From the NCBI RefSeq assembly GCF_016803135.1, contig NZ_JAEVFE010000006.1:102504-166503 (forward strand): DNA of 64,000 nucleotides, written 5' to 3'. Below, piece by piece: positions 45,319 to 56,339 of the stretch. Within the stretch, counting starts at the first letter, position 1. The number at the start of each line of letters is the position of its first letter. The translations under genes were made by a program, and so were the position numbers. The notes below the pieces were generated by a model, which saw only the letters and a list, made by a program, of their open reading frames with translations, was not told the DNA's origin and ran no database searches. This stretch comes from Altererythrobacter sp. C41 (GTDB lineage: Bacteria; Pseudomonadota; Alphaproteobacteria; Sphingomonadales; Sphingomonadaceae).

Positions 45319-46599
45319 TTGGCGCGTATCGTGATGAAATTCGGCGGCACTTCGATGGCCGGGACCGAACGCATCAGGCGCGTGGCCAATATCGTGCGCA
45401 AACAACAGGCCGCCGGGCATGAGGTTGCCGTCGTCGTTTCCGCCATGGCGGGAGAGACCGATCGGCTGGTCAACTTCTGCCGCGAGGCGAACGCGCTCTA
45501 CGATCCCGCCGAATACGACGTGGTCGTGGCATCGGGCGAGCAGGTGACGAGCGGACTGCTGGCGCTCACGCTCCAGTCGCTCGGCTCCAAGGCGCGGAGC
45601 TGGCTCGGCTGGCAGCTTCCGGTGCGCACGATCGAGGCGCACGCCAGGGCGCGAATCGAGACGATCGATTCCGAAGCACTGATCGCCTCGATGCAGGCGG
45701 GCGAGATCGCGGTCATTCCCGGCTTCCAGGGAATCGGCGCCGACGGCCGGGTGACCACCCTCGGGCGCGGCGGATCGGATACCTCGGCGGTCGCAGTCGC
45801 GGCGGCGGTCGGCGCGGACCGGTGCGACATCTATACCGATGTCGACGGGGTCTATACCACCGACCCGCGCATCGTCGCCAAGGCGCGCAAGCTCAAGGCC
45901 GTGACCTACGAGGAAATGCTGGAGCTCGCGAGCGTCGGCGCCAAAGTGCTGCAGACCCGCTCGGTCGGGCTCGCGATGAAGGAAGGGGTGCGCGTCCAGG
46001 TGCTCTCCAGTTTCGTCGGCGACGACGCGGTTCCGGCGGACGATCTTCCCGGCACGATGATCGTGTCGGAAGCGGAAATGAACGAACTAGTGGAGAAGGG
46101 CGATATGGAACGCCAGCTCGTTACCGGCATCGCGCACGACAAGAACGAAGCCAAGGTGATCCTGACCCGCGTGCCCGACAAGCCGGGCGCGGTGGCGCAC
46201 ATCTTCGAACCGCTCGCGCAGGCGAGCATCAACGTCGACATGATCATCCAGAACGTCGGGCGCGACAAGGGCGAGACCGACGTGACCTTCACCGTGCCGC
46301 AGACCGACCTCGCGCGCGCGCAGGCTCTGCTCGAGGACCGGCGCGGCGAGATCGGCTTCAATCGCATCATCACCGACAGCAAGGTGGCGAAGATCTCGGT
46401 CGTCGGCGTCGGCATGAAGAGCCACGCAGGCGTCGCGGCGACGATGTTCAAGTCGCTCGCCGAGCGCGGGATCAACATCCAGGCGATCTCGACCAGCGAG
46501 ATCAAGGTCTCGGTCATGATCGATGAGGACGAGACCGAGCTTGCGGTGCGCGTGTTGCACACCGCCTACGGTCTCGACGCGAACGACGAGGCTGCCTGA
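45319..46599 (+). CDS. lysC: Aspartate kinase
   Basis: First step of the lysine/threonine/methionine pathway, 426 residues. TTG start (LARIVMKFGGTSM) with GGGGAGG eight bases upstream. The kinase domain has KFGGTSM, GRGGSDTSAVAVAAAV and TDVDGVYTTDPRI. Two C-terminal ACT domains (about 265-335 and 345-420, with VGVGMKSHAGVAATMFKSL) bind regulatory amino acids, so feedback inhibition is expected. Confidence 0.97.
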   Translation: MARIVMKFGGTSMAGTERIRRVANIVRKQQAAGHEVAVVVSAMAGETDRLVNFCREANALYDPAEYDVVVASGEQVTSGLLALTLQSLGSKARSWLGWQLPVRTIEAHARARIETIDSEALIASMQAGEIAVIPGFQGIGADGRVTTLGRGGSDTSAVAVAAAVGADRCDIYTDVDGVYTTDPRIVAKARKLKAVTYEEMLELASVGAKVLQTRSVGLAMKEGVRVQVLSSFVGDDAVPADDLPGTMIVSEAEMNELVEKGDMERQLVTGIAHDKNEAKVILTRVPDKPGAVAHIFEPLAQASINVDMIIQNVGRDKGETDVTFTVPQTDLARAQALLEDRRGEIGFNRIITDSKVAKISVVGVGMKSHAGVAATMFKSLAERGINIQAISTSEIKVSVMIDEDETELAVRVLHTAYGLDANDEAA

Positions 46600-46658
46600 C
46601 GAGGCCGGTTAGGTGCGGCAGACCGCCGGGCTAACGATTCCTTAACCGGCAGCGCCGA

Positions 46659-46677
46659 CTCCTTTTCACGAAAGGAG
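46659..46677 (+). promoter_or_regulatory. Hairpin enclosing the Shine-Dalgarno of the PilZ-XRE gene
   Basis: CTCCTTT-TCACG-AAAGGAG is a perfect 7-bp stem. The right arm (AAAGGAG) is the ribosome-binding site eight bases before the ATG at 46686. When folded it would block ribosome access, so translation may respond to temperature or to a protein or RNA. Confidence 0.55.
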
Positions 46678-46685
46678 CGGCACAC

Positions 46686-47339
46686 ATGGTTATCGAAGCA
46701 CATCTGGAGCGCAGTCGGCCGGAGGAGCGGCGTGGCGCGCCGCGCCGGACCTTGCGCTTCGAAACGGTCGGAGGGCGCGAATCGGGCGACATTCTGCCGG
46801 TCCTGGTGCACAACGCCTCGTCCACCGGCCTGCTGCTCGAATGCGCGGCAGAACTTTCAGTAGGCGAGGCGATCGACATCGATTTTCCGCACGCCGGAGT
46901 GACTCCCGCCCGCGTGGTCTGGGCGAGCGGCGCGCTCTACGGCTGCCGCTTCGACGACCCGATCTCTCCCGGCACGCTGGCCGCAGCAGAACTGCGCAGC
47001 GACGCGGGCCTGAAACTGGAGCGCGTGCGCACCTCGGCGCCCGAATCCTTCGGCAGCCGTCTGCAGCGCCTGCGCAAGGAACGCGGGCTCACGCTCGCGC
47101 AGCTCGGCGAACGGCTCGAGGTGAGCAAGCCCACCGTCTGGGCCTGGGAGAAGGGCAAGGCCCGGCCCATCGAGAGCCGGATCGCCGCGATCGCCGAAGT
47201 GCTGGGTGTATCCGAGGACGAACTGGCCGACGTGCATGACAACACCGAAGCCCGCGAAGTGCTTGCACGCAGCCGTGAGGTCATCGCCCGCGCCTTCGGC
47301 ACCGAACCAGCCAAGATCAGGATCATGATCGAGCTGTAA
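46686..47339 (+). CDS. PilZ - XRE helix-turn-helix fusion regulator
   Basis: A 217-residue two-domain protein. Residues about 15-105 are a PilZ c-di-GMP-binding domain: ERRGAPRRTLRF holds the RxxxR switch and VHNASSTGLLLE the (D/N)xSxxG motif; the barrel continues through PARVVWASGALYGCRFDDP. Residues about 120-185 are an XRE-type HTH: FGSRLQRLRKERGLTLAQLG, then VSKPTVWAWEKGKARP. It is a likely c-di-GMP-responsive DNA-binding protein. A degenerate GGDEF protein follows, and a hairpin covers its ribosome site. Confidence 0.9.
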   Translation: MVIEAHLERSRPEERRGAPRRTLRFETVGGRESGDILPVLVHNASSTGLLLECAAELSVGEAIDIDFPHAGVTPARVVWASGALYGCRFDDPISPGTLAAAELRSDAGLKLERVRTSAPESFGSRLQRLRKERGLTLAQLGERLEVSKPTVWAWEKGKARPIESRIAAIAEVLGVSEDELADVHDNTEAREVLARSREVIARAFGTEPAKIRIMIEL

Positions 47340-47437
47340 GATCGACTTTGCAAAACTTCGTCGCGATACGCGAAATGGCTCCCGTAAATTCATCGGCTTG
47401 GTTAATATCAGCCTAAGTCGATTCGCAGGTTAATTCC

Positions 47438-47456
47438 GTTATACAACTTATATAAC
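47438..47456. promoter_or_regulatory. AT-rich inverted repeat between the PilZ-XRE and GGDEF genes
   Basis: GTTATA-CAACTTA-TATAAC is a 6-bp inverted repeat in the unusually AT-rich 215-bp gap before the PAS-GGDEF gene. It could be an operator (perhaps for the neighbouring XRE protein) or overlap a -10 element. Confidence 0.4.
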
Positions 47457-47554
47457 AGAAATGATGGGGCGCAATTCATGCGGGAATTCTTTCCCGTTTG
47501 TTCTTCATCATTTGTGGATTGACGCAAACGGGGCAAAGGTCGGGGCGTTATCGC

Positions 47555-48466
47555 ATGGTAGAAGACTTCACCCTTCATGAAGGGGCGGCGTTGTACGACT
47601 TGGTGGCGGAGGGCGGCCGCGACATCGTCGTGAAGGTCGATCGCGAAGGTTTCGTCGTTCACGCCTCCGCGGCGATCGGGCAGCTCGGTTTCGCCATCCC
47701 GGATATGCTGATCACGCCGCACCTCGCTGACCTTGCCGAGCCGGGTCAGGCCGAGAAGCTGCGCGCTTTCCTCGAGGTGATCATGCGCGGCGGCTCGGCG
47801 ACCGGCTGGTTCGAATTCGCTGCGCGCATGGCAGACGGCAGAACGAACTGGTTCACTCTCCAGCTCCGTCCGCTGCTCGGCGGCGATGGGCAGGCCTATG
47901 GCGCGATCGGCATCATGCGTTCGATCGAGGAGCGGCGCGCGCTCGAGGAACGACTGTTTGCCGCCACCTTGACCGACCCCCTCACCGGGCTCGCCAATCG
48001 CCGCGCCTTCCAGGTGATGCTGCGCCACATCGTTCGCCGGGGGCAGGGCGGCACGCTGGCGCTGTTCGACATCGACCATTTCCGCGCGATCAACCTGCGC
48101 CACGGCGCGAGCGCGGGCGACCGCGTACTGGTCGCCTTCGCGGATTTCCTGCGCGGGACGCTGCGGCACGAGCATATCGTGGCGCGGATCGGCGGCGAGA
48201 GCTTCGGCGTTCTCCTGCCCGATCACGACTTGGCCGCGGGGCACCGCGTCACCGCAGCGGTGCTCGCGGCGCTCACGGAGGCATCGCCGCCGAGCCTCTC
48301 GGACGAACCGCGCCTCTCGGCCAGCGTCGGACTGGCCGCACTGCGCGTATCCGCCGACGACACGTTGCGGCGTGCGGAGCTTGCCCTGCTGGCTGCCAAG
48401 GGACGCGGCCGGGGCCGGATCGAAACCGACGAGGACCTGCCCGACCGCGGCCGCCTGCGCGCCTGA
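47555..48466 (+). CDS. PAS - degenerate GGDEF protein
   Basis: A 303-residue soluble protein. A PAS-like sensor (about 20-125, VVKVDREGFVVHASAAIGQLGF) leads to a GGDEF domain (about 140-290). LTDPLTGLANRRAFQVML and FDIDHFRAIN are family-like, but the signature is GGESF rather than GG(D/E)EF and the INDxxGH stretch is changed to INLRHGA. It is therefore probably a poor or inactive diguanylate cyclase, perhaps a GTP or c-di-GMP sensor. The ATG at 47555 matches the PAS start; an earlier frame start is unlikely. Confidence 0.85.
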   Translation: MVEDFTLHEGAALYDLVAEGGRDIVVKVDREGFVVHASAAIGQLGFAIPDMLITPHLADLAEPGQAEKLRAFLEVIMRGGSATGWFEFAARMADGRTNWFTLQLRPLLGGDGQAYGAIGIMRSIEERRALEERLFAATLTDPLTGLANRRAFQVMLRHIVRRGQGGTLALFDIDHFRAINLRHGASAGDRVLVAFADFLRGTLRHEHIVARIGGESFGVLLPDHDLAAGHRVTAAVLAALTEASPPSLSDEPRLSASVGLAALRVSADDTLRRAELALLAAKGRGRGRIETDEDLPDRGRLRA

Positions 48467-48513
48467 CACCGTTGGTCTTGGCTGCGCCGGCGCATTGCCG
48501 CTAAGAGCTGCGC

Positions 48514-49680
48514 ATGGCTTTCACTGCGAAGATTCTCCTCCTTGGATCGGGCGAGCTCGGGCGCGAGTTCACGATCTCGGCCAAGCGGCTCGGCGCTTAT
48601 GTCGTCGCCTGCGACGCCTACGACCACGCGCCCGCGATGCAGCTTGCCGACGCGCGCGAGGTCTTCTCGATGCTCGATGGCGCGGCGCTGCGCGCGGCGG
48701 TCGAGAAGCATCGGCCGGACTATGTCGTGCCCGAGATCGAGGCGATCCGCACGGAGACGCTGATCGAACTGGAGGCCGAGGGATTCCATGTGGTCCCCTC
48801 CGCCCGCGCGACCCAGCTCACCATGAACCGCGACCGCATCCGCGATGTCGCGGCGGAGGAACTCGGGCTCGCGACGTCCCGCTACCGCTATGCCGAATCG
48901 CTCGAGGAGGTGCACGCGGGCGCGGCGCATGCCGGCTTTCCCTGCGTGATCAAGCCGGTCATGTCCTCGTCCGGCAAAGGCCAGAGCAAGGTCGAGGATG
49001 CGGCCGGACTCCAGGCCGCCTGGGAGTATGCCGTCGCCAGTATGCGCGGTGACCGGCGCCGGGTGATCGTCGAGGAGTTCGTCGATTTCGACTACGAGAT
49101 CACGCTGCTGACCGTACGGACGAGGGACGGTGTGCTGTTCTGCCCGCCGATCGGCCACCGGCAGGAACGCGGCGACTACATGGAAAGCTGGCAGCCGATC
49201 GCGATGTCCGACGCCGCGCTGGCGGCCGCGCAGGACATGGCCGCGAAAGTGGTCGATGATCTCGGTGGCTACGGCATTTTCGGGGTCGAGTTCTTCGTCC
49301 GCGGGGAGGACGTGATCTTCTCCGAGCTCAGCCCGCGCCCGCATGACACCGGCATGGTCACGCTGGCGAGCCAGAACCTCAGCGAGTTCGATCTCCACGC
49401 CCGCGCGATCATGGGGTTGCCGATCCCGGCGCCGATCCGCGCACGGCCCTCGGCAAGCGCGGTGATCCTGGCCGATCGCGACAGCGAGGCGCTCGGCTAC
49501 GACGGACTGGCGGAGGCGCTGGCGGTGCCGGGCGGCACCGTCGACCTGCGGATCTTCGCCAAGCCCACTTCGCGTCCCTATCGCCGCATGGGCGTCGCCC
49601 TGGCGAGCGCCGGCGACACCGATGCCGCGCGCCGCGTTGCAGCCGAGGCGGCGGGCAAAGTGCGGATCACCTACGGCTGA
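48514..49680 (+). CDS. purT: Formate-dependent phosphoribosylglycinamide formyltransferase
   Basis: ATP-grasp enzyme of purine synthesis using formate, 388 residues. [34 protein letters not shown], and [30 protein letters not shown] are diagnostic. It uses formate that PurU (55420) can release from formyl-THF. Confidence 0.97.
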   Translation: MAFTAKILLLGSGELGREFTISAKRLGAYVVACDAYDHAPAMQLADAREVFSMLDGAALRAAVEKHRPDYVVPEIEAIRTETLIELEAEGFHVVPSARATQLTMNRDRIRDVAAEELGLATSRYRYAESLEEVHAGAAHAGFPCVIKPVMSSSGKGQSKVEDAAGLQAAWEYAVASMRGDRRRVIVEEFVDFDYEITLLTVRTRDGVLFCPPIGHRQERGDYMESWQPIAMSDAALAAAQDMAAKVVDDLGGYGIFGVEFFVRGEDVIFSELSPRPHDTGMVTLASQNLSEFDLHARAIMGLPIPAPIRARPSASAVILADRDSEALGYDGLAEALAVPGGTVDLRIFAKPTSRPYRRMGVALASAGDTDAARRVAAEAAGKVRITYG

Positions 49681-49714
49681 GCGGGCGGGGCGCTGCGGCC
49701 CCGCCTTCTCGCAA

Positions 49715-51766
49715 TCACTCTCCGGCGAGTTCCTTCACCAGCGCGGGCGCGGGATAGATCGTCTCGAGCGCTTCCTGCACGGCCGCGGTGGAGACCGCTA
49801 CCGTCCGGTTGAGGGTGCCGTCGTAGCCGTAATTGCCGCCCAGGGAGTGGATGTTCCCGTCGAATGCGGTTCCGATCACCGTGCCCGCCTTGTCGATCAC
49901 CGGACTGCCCGAATTGCCGCCGATGATGTCGTTCGTGGTCACGAAGTCGTAGGTCGTATTCTTGTCGATCTTCGCTTCGTTCGCCGCGAAGGCCGGCGCG
50001 AGGTCGAAGGGCGGGTTGCCGGTCGCGCGCTCGAACGTGCCGCCCATGGTGGTGCGGATCGGCACTTCGTTTCCGCGCTCGGTCCAGCCCTTCACCTGGC
50101 CGTAGCTGATGCGCAGCGTGAAGGTTGCGTCGGGATAGAGCGCATCGCCATAGGCGGCGAAGCGCGCATCGGCGAGCCTGGCACCGGCCGCGGCGAGCGG
50201 GCCCGAATACTGCGCGTCGGACAGCGCCTTGAGCTCACGCTGGCGCGGCGCGAGCTTGAGCGCGTACTGGATCATCGGGTCGTCCGACGCCTCGATCGCA
50301 GCGAGCCCGCCTTCCCAGAGCTGCTGGCGATAGGCGGGGTCGGCCAGCCGCGTGCCGCTCACCAGCCGCTCGGCAAGCTGCTCGGGGCTTTCCTTGCCCA
50401 GCAGCAGCTTCGAATCCGGATCGTCCACGCCGAGATATTCGCGCGCCTTCGACAGGCTCCATTCCATCATCAGCTCGTCGACCCAGGGATAGACCGGCCG
50501 CTCGTCAAGCAGGCGCTTTTGCGTCAGCGGCAGCGCGCTGTCGGTATAGCCGGGCAGGCGCTCGGCATTGGGCTTGGCGCGTTCCTGCGCGGCGAAAACC
50601 AGCGTCTGCGCATAGCCATAGAGGTCGCCCGAAGGCTGGGTGAAGCGCAGCGGGAAATAGAGCGCGCGGTAGGCGTCCATTGCCTGATCGACCGTGCCCC
50701 AGGGGTCGCCGATCTCGGCATTGCCCGCGCTCTTCGCCTTGAGTTCCTGTTCCGCCGCGGCGAGCTTGCCGGTGAACGCCGGATCGTTGAGCGCCTTCAT
50801 CCGCCCGATGTAGACCTTGAGGCTGTTTTCCAGCCCGAACAGCAGATCGAGCCCTTCGCGCGCATGATCGGGGCTTTCGTCCATCGCGCGGATCACACGG
50901 CCGCGCAGTTCGCTCATCGTCGCGACGGTGACCGGCAGGCGCACTTCCCGCTCGAACGCGAGCTGGCTCTGCGTGAACAGGCGGCTCGTCGAGCCGGGGT
51001 TGCCGACGACGAAGGTGATCTCGCCTTCCTCCGGTGCGCGGGGGTTCCAGTCGAGATGGCTGGGCGTCTCGACCGGCTCGCCATTCTCGTAGGCGCGCAG
51101 GAACGAGGCATCGAGCGAGTAGCGCGGGAAGTTGAAGTTGTCCGGATCGCCGCCGAACGTTGCCGCGCGGTCCTCGGGCGCCCAGGCGAGGCGCACGTCC
51201 GAATACTTGCGGTAGGTGTAGAGCTTGTACTGTCCGCCGCCGAACAGCGTCACGACCTGGCAGCGCGTGGTCTCCTGATCCGTGCAGCCGGCGGATTCGA
51301 GTTCGGCGATCTTCGCGTCGCGCGCCTTGGTCAGCGCCTCTCCGGTCGACTCGCCGATCGCATCCATCACTTGCGCGGTCACGTCGGTGATCGCGGTCAC
51401 GACTTCGGCCTGCTGGCCGGGGCAGGGCAGTTCGTCCTCGCGGCGCGAGGCGGTGAATCCCGCATCGAGATAGTCCATCGCGTCGGTCGAATTGTCGTAG
51501 AGGCAGCTTGCCACGCAATGATGGTTGGTCAGGATCAGGCCTTCGGGCGAAACGAAGCTGGCCGAGCAGCCGCCGGTCAACCGCACGGCGGAATTGCGGA
51601 CCTTGTCGAGCCAGGCCTGATCGGGCGCCCAGCCGTAGGTTTCGCGGACCTGTTCGGCTGGGAACCCGTCGAAGGTCCACATGCCTTCGTCGGCACTCGC
51701 CTGAGTGGCGGAAAGGGACAGGGCGCCGAGCGAAGCGGCGGCGAGCAGGATGGTACGGCGGGTCAC
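49715..51766 (-). CDS. S46-family dipeptidyl peptidase
   Basis: A 683-residue periplasmic serine exopeptidase (DPP7/DPP11 type) removing dipeptides from N-termini. Signal peptide MTRRTILLAAASLGALSLSA. Catalytic His in LILTNHHCVASCLYD, catalytic Ser in NDIIGGNSGSPVIDKAG, with the Asp between. The residue that sets DPP7 or DPP11 specificity was not resolved. Such proteins support growth on peptides. A GC hairpin (GCGGGGC/GGCCCCGC) lies between its stop and purT's. Confidence 0.94.
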   Translation of the reverse strand: MTRRTILLAAASLGALSLSATQASADEGMWTFDGFPAEQVRETYGWAPDQAWLDKVRNSAVRLTGGCSASFVSPEGLILTNHHCVASCLYDNSTDAMDYLDAGFTASRREDELPCPGQQAEVVTAITDVTAQVMDAIGESTGEALTKARDAKIAELESAGCTDQETTRCQVVTLFGGGQYKLYTYRKYSDVRLAWAPEDRAATFGGDPDNFNFPRYSLDASFLRAYENGEPVETPSHLDWNPRAPEEGEITFVVGNPGSTSRLFTQSQLAFEREVRLPVTVATMSELRGRVIRAMDESPDHAREGLDLLFGLENSLKVYIGRMKALNDPAFTGKLAAAEQELKAKSAGNAEIGDPWGTVDQAMDAYRALYFPLRFTQPSGDLYGYAQTLVFAAQERAKPNAERLPGYTDSALPLTQKRLLDERPVYPWVDELMMEWSLSKAREYLGVDDPDSKLLLGKESPEQLAERLVSGTRLADPAYRQQLWEGGLAAIEASDDPMIQYALKLAPRQRELKALSDAQYSGPLAAAGARLADARFAAYGDALYPDATFTLRISYGQVKGWTERGNEVPIRTTMGGTFERATGNPPFDLAPAFAANEAKIDKNTTYDFVTTNDIIGGNSGSPVIDKAGTVIGTAFDGNIHSLGGNYGYDGTLNRTVAVSTAAVQEALETIYPAPALVKELAGE

Positions 51767-51872
51767 GGACAGTCTCCCCTGTAGAACGATACTGGCGCGT
51801 TCTGTCCGCCTCGACCCCGCGAAAGTCCAGCCCCTTTTCAGCGTGCTAAACGCGATCTCGCCGCATGCGAAA

Positions 51873-51900
51873 GAGCCCCCGGCATTGCTGCCGGGGGCTC
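51873..51900 (-). terminator. Terminator hairpin of katG
   Basis: GAGCCCCCGGCA-TTGC-TGCCGGGGGCTC, a perfect 12-bp stem between the S46 peptidase start and the katG stop. The minus-strand tail TTTCGCATG is only weakly T-rich. Confidence 0.75.
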
Positions 51901-51922
51901 TCCGAAGGCAGGCCTCAAGGGG

Positions 51923-54217
<2,295 letters not shown>

Positions 54218-54265
54218 CTACGCCCGCACGACAATCGGACAAAGCAATTAAGTCCTGTCAGCCTC

Positions 54266-54280
54266 ATCGACGAAAGCGAT
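54266..54280. promoter_or_regulatory. ATCG-N7-CGAT palindrome upstream of katG
   Basis: ATCG-ACGAAAG-CGAT has the T-N11-A pattern of LysR-type boxes and lies in the 265-bp divergent gap between katG and the nitronate monooxygenase gene, 127 bases from the katG start. OxyR is the natural candidate by function. The sequence evidence is weak, and nothing else is evident in the gap. Confidence 0.3.
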
Positions 54281-54404
54281 CATCTGGCCGTGCTTTCTCC
54301 TGTCGGAACGACGGGTCCGCGGCGCTTGGGTTCCCGCCCGCTGCGCCGCCCGTCGCGCCGAGCCCTCTTGCCGCCTCGGGGCCGTGCGCCTAAGCGCGCC
54401 CGCG

Positions 54405-55418
54405 ATGGACTATCCCAAGACACGCCGCCTGATGCAGCGCGGCACCGACTTCCTCGGCTGCGAAACCGCGATCCTGTGCGGCGCGATGAGCTGGGTTTCC
54501 GAGCGCAATCTCGTCTCAGCCATCAGCAACGCGGGCGGCTTCGGCGTGATCGCCTGCGGCGCGATGACGCCCGAGTTGCTCGATGCCGAGATCGCGGCGA
54601 CCAAGGCGATGACTGATCGGCCCTTCGGGGTGAATCTCATCACCATGCACCCGCAGCTCTTCGATCTGATCGAGGTTTGCGGCAAGCACGGCGTCGGCCA
54701 TGTCGTGCTCGCCGGCGGCATTCCGCCCAAGGGTAGCGTCGAGGCGATCAAGGGCGGAGCGAACCCGGCCAAGGTGATCTGCTTCGCGCCGACGCTGGCG
54801 CTGGCGAAGAAGCTGCTCCGCTCGGGCGCCGATGCGCTGGTGATCGAGGGAATGGAGGCCGGCGGCCATATCGGCCCGGTCTCGACCAGCGTGCTGGCGC
54901 AGGAGATCCTGCCCGAGCTGGCCGGGGAGCACCTGGTCTTCGTCGCCGGCGGGATCGGCAAGGGGCAGGCGATCGCCGGCTACCTCGAAATGGGCGCGGC
55001 GGGCGTCCAGCTCGGCACGCGCTTCGCCTGCGCGACCGAGAGCATCGCGCATCCCGAGTTCAAGAAGGCGTTCTTCCGCGCCAGCGCGCGCGATGCGGTC
55101 GCCAGCGTCCAGGTCGACCCGCGCCTCCCGGTGATCCCGGTGCGCGCGCTCAAGAACAAGGGCACCGAGGCGTTCACCGCCAAGCAGATCGAAGTCGCCG
55201 GCATGCTCGACCGCGAGGAAGTGGTGATGGGCGAAGCGCAGCTTCAGATCGAGCACTACTGGGCCGGCGCCCTGCGCCGCGCGGTGATCGACGGCGATGT
55301 CGAGGGCGGGAGCCTGATGGCGGGCCAGTCGGTAGGCATGGTGAAAGAGGAAGAGCCGGTCGCGCAGATCGTCGCCACGCTGATGGCGGAATGCGAGGAC
55401 GCGCTTACCCGGCGCTGA
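54405..55418 (+). CDS. Nitronate monooxygenase (NPD family)
   Basis: FMN-dependent TIM-barrel oxygenase, 337 residues, oxidising nitronates such as propionate-3-nitronate or a related substrate. [28 protein letters not shown] and [17 protein letters not shown] are the FMN-binding features, with [14 protein letters not shown] near the active site. ATG at 54405 ([13 protein letters not shown]) is the natural start. Its stop lies one base before the purU ATG, so the two are co-transcribed. Confidence 0.9.
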   Translation: MDYPKTRRLMQRGTDFLGCETAILCGAMSWVSERNLVSAISNAGGFGVIACGAMTPELLDAEIAATKAMTDRPFGVNLITMHPQLFDLIEVCGKHGVGHVVLAGGIPPKGSVEAIKGGANPAKVICFAPTLALAKKLLRSGADALVIEGMEAGGHIGPVSTSVLAQEILPELAGEHLVFVAGGIGKGQAIAGYLEMGAAGVQLGTRFACATESIAHPEFKKAFFRASARDAVASVQVDPRLPVIPVRALKNKGTEAFTAKQIEVAGMLDREEVVMGEAQLQIEHYWAGALRRAVIDGDVEGGSLMAGQSVGMVKEEEPVAQIVATLMAECEDALTRR

Positions 55419-55419
55419 C

Positions 55420-56274
55420 ATGGTCGAACCGCTCATCCTCACGCTCGGCTGCGCCGACCGGCCCGGCATCACCGCGCAGGTGACGAGCTTCCTGTTCGAG
55501 CGCGGCGGCAATATCCTCGAAGCGCAGCAGTTCAACGATCAGGAAGGCGGCGCCTTCTTCATGCGCGTCGCCTTCGATCCGGGCGCGACCGGACGCGAGG
55601 AGCTGCGCACCGATTTCATCCCGCTCGCCGACGCGTTCGGGATGCAGTGGAAGCTCGCCCGCCGCGACCGGCCGCGCCGCGTGCTGCTGATGGTCAGCAA
55701 GTTCGATCACTGCCTCGCCGACCTGCTCTACCGCTGGCGCATCGGGGAGCTGCCGATGGACCCGGTGGCGATCGTCTCCAACCACCCGCGCGAGGCGATC
55801 AGCCACACGCATATCGGCGAAATCCCGTTCCACCATCTGCCGGTGACCGCCGAGACCAAGGCGGCGCAGGAAGCGCAGGTCCGCGCGATCGCGGAGGAGA
55901 CGCAGGCCGAACTCATCGTCCTCGCGCGCTACATGCAGATCCTTTCGGACGAGCAGGCCGCGCATTTCGCGGGGCGCTGCATCAATATCCACCACTCATT
56001 CCTGCCGGGGTTCAAGGGCGCGCGGCCCTATCACCAGGCCCATGCGCGCGGCGTGAAGATGATCGGCGCCACCGCCCACTACGTCACCGCCGATCTCGAC
56101 GAAGGCCCGATCATCCATCAGGACGTCGAGCCGATCACCCACGCCGACAGCCCGGACGAGCTCGTCCGCAAGGGCCGCGACATCGAAAGCCGCGTGCTGG
56201 CCGAGGGGGTGCGGTTGCACCTCGAGGACCGCGTCTTGCTCAACGGCGCGCGGACGGTGGTGTTCAAAGGATAG
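55420..56274 (+). CDS. purU: Formyltetrahydrofolate deformylase
   Basis: Hydrolyses formyl-THF to formate and THF, 284 residues. N-terminal ACT domain ([21 protein letters not shown]), then a formyltransferase-fold domain with [23 protein letters not shown], the HHSFLPxFxGA signature, and [20 protein letters not shown]. It supplies formate for PurT and balances one-carbon pools. Confidence 0.96.
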   Translation: MVEPLILTLGCADRPGITAQVTSFLFERGGNILEAQQFNDQEGGAFFMRVAFDPGATGREELRTDFIPLADAFGMQWKLARRDRPRRVLLMVSKFDHCLADLLYRWRIGELPMDPVAIVSNHPREAISHTHIGEIPFHHLPVTAETKAAQEAQVRAIAEETQAELIVLARYMQILSDEQAAHFAGRCINIHHSFLPGFKGARPYHQAHARGVKMIGATAHYVTADLDEGPIIHQDVEPITHADSPDELVRKGRDIESRVLAEGVRLHLEDRVLLNGARTVVFKG

Positions 56275-56300
56275 GCTCAGGATCCGATCAGCCCGACCGT

Positions 56301-56330
56301 CCGTCATTCCAGCGGGTGCGGGGATGACGG
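56301..56330. repeat. CCGTCATYCC imperfect palindromic repeat
   Basis: CCGTCATTCC and GGGATGACGG flank a 10-base loop (one G-U). It lies in the convergent gap between purU and the aldehyde dehydrogenase and is related to the hairpin at 37633. Confidence 0.55.
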
Positions 56331-56339
56331 AGCCCGGTC

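Noticed and set aside
46566..46811. Minus-strand ORF of 81 codons between lysC and the PilZ-XRE gene
   Set aside because: Spans the PilZ-XRE ribosome site and start, has no domain and no ribosome site of its own.
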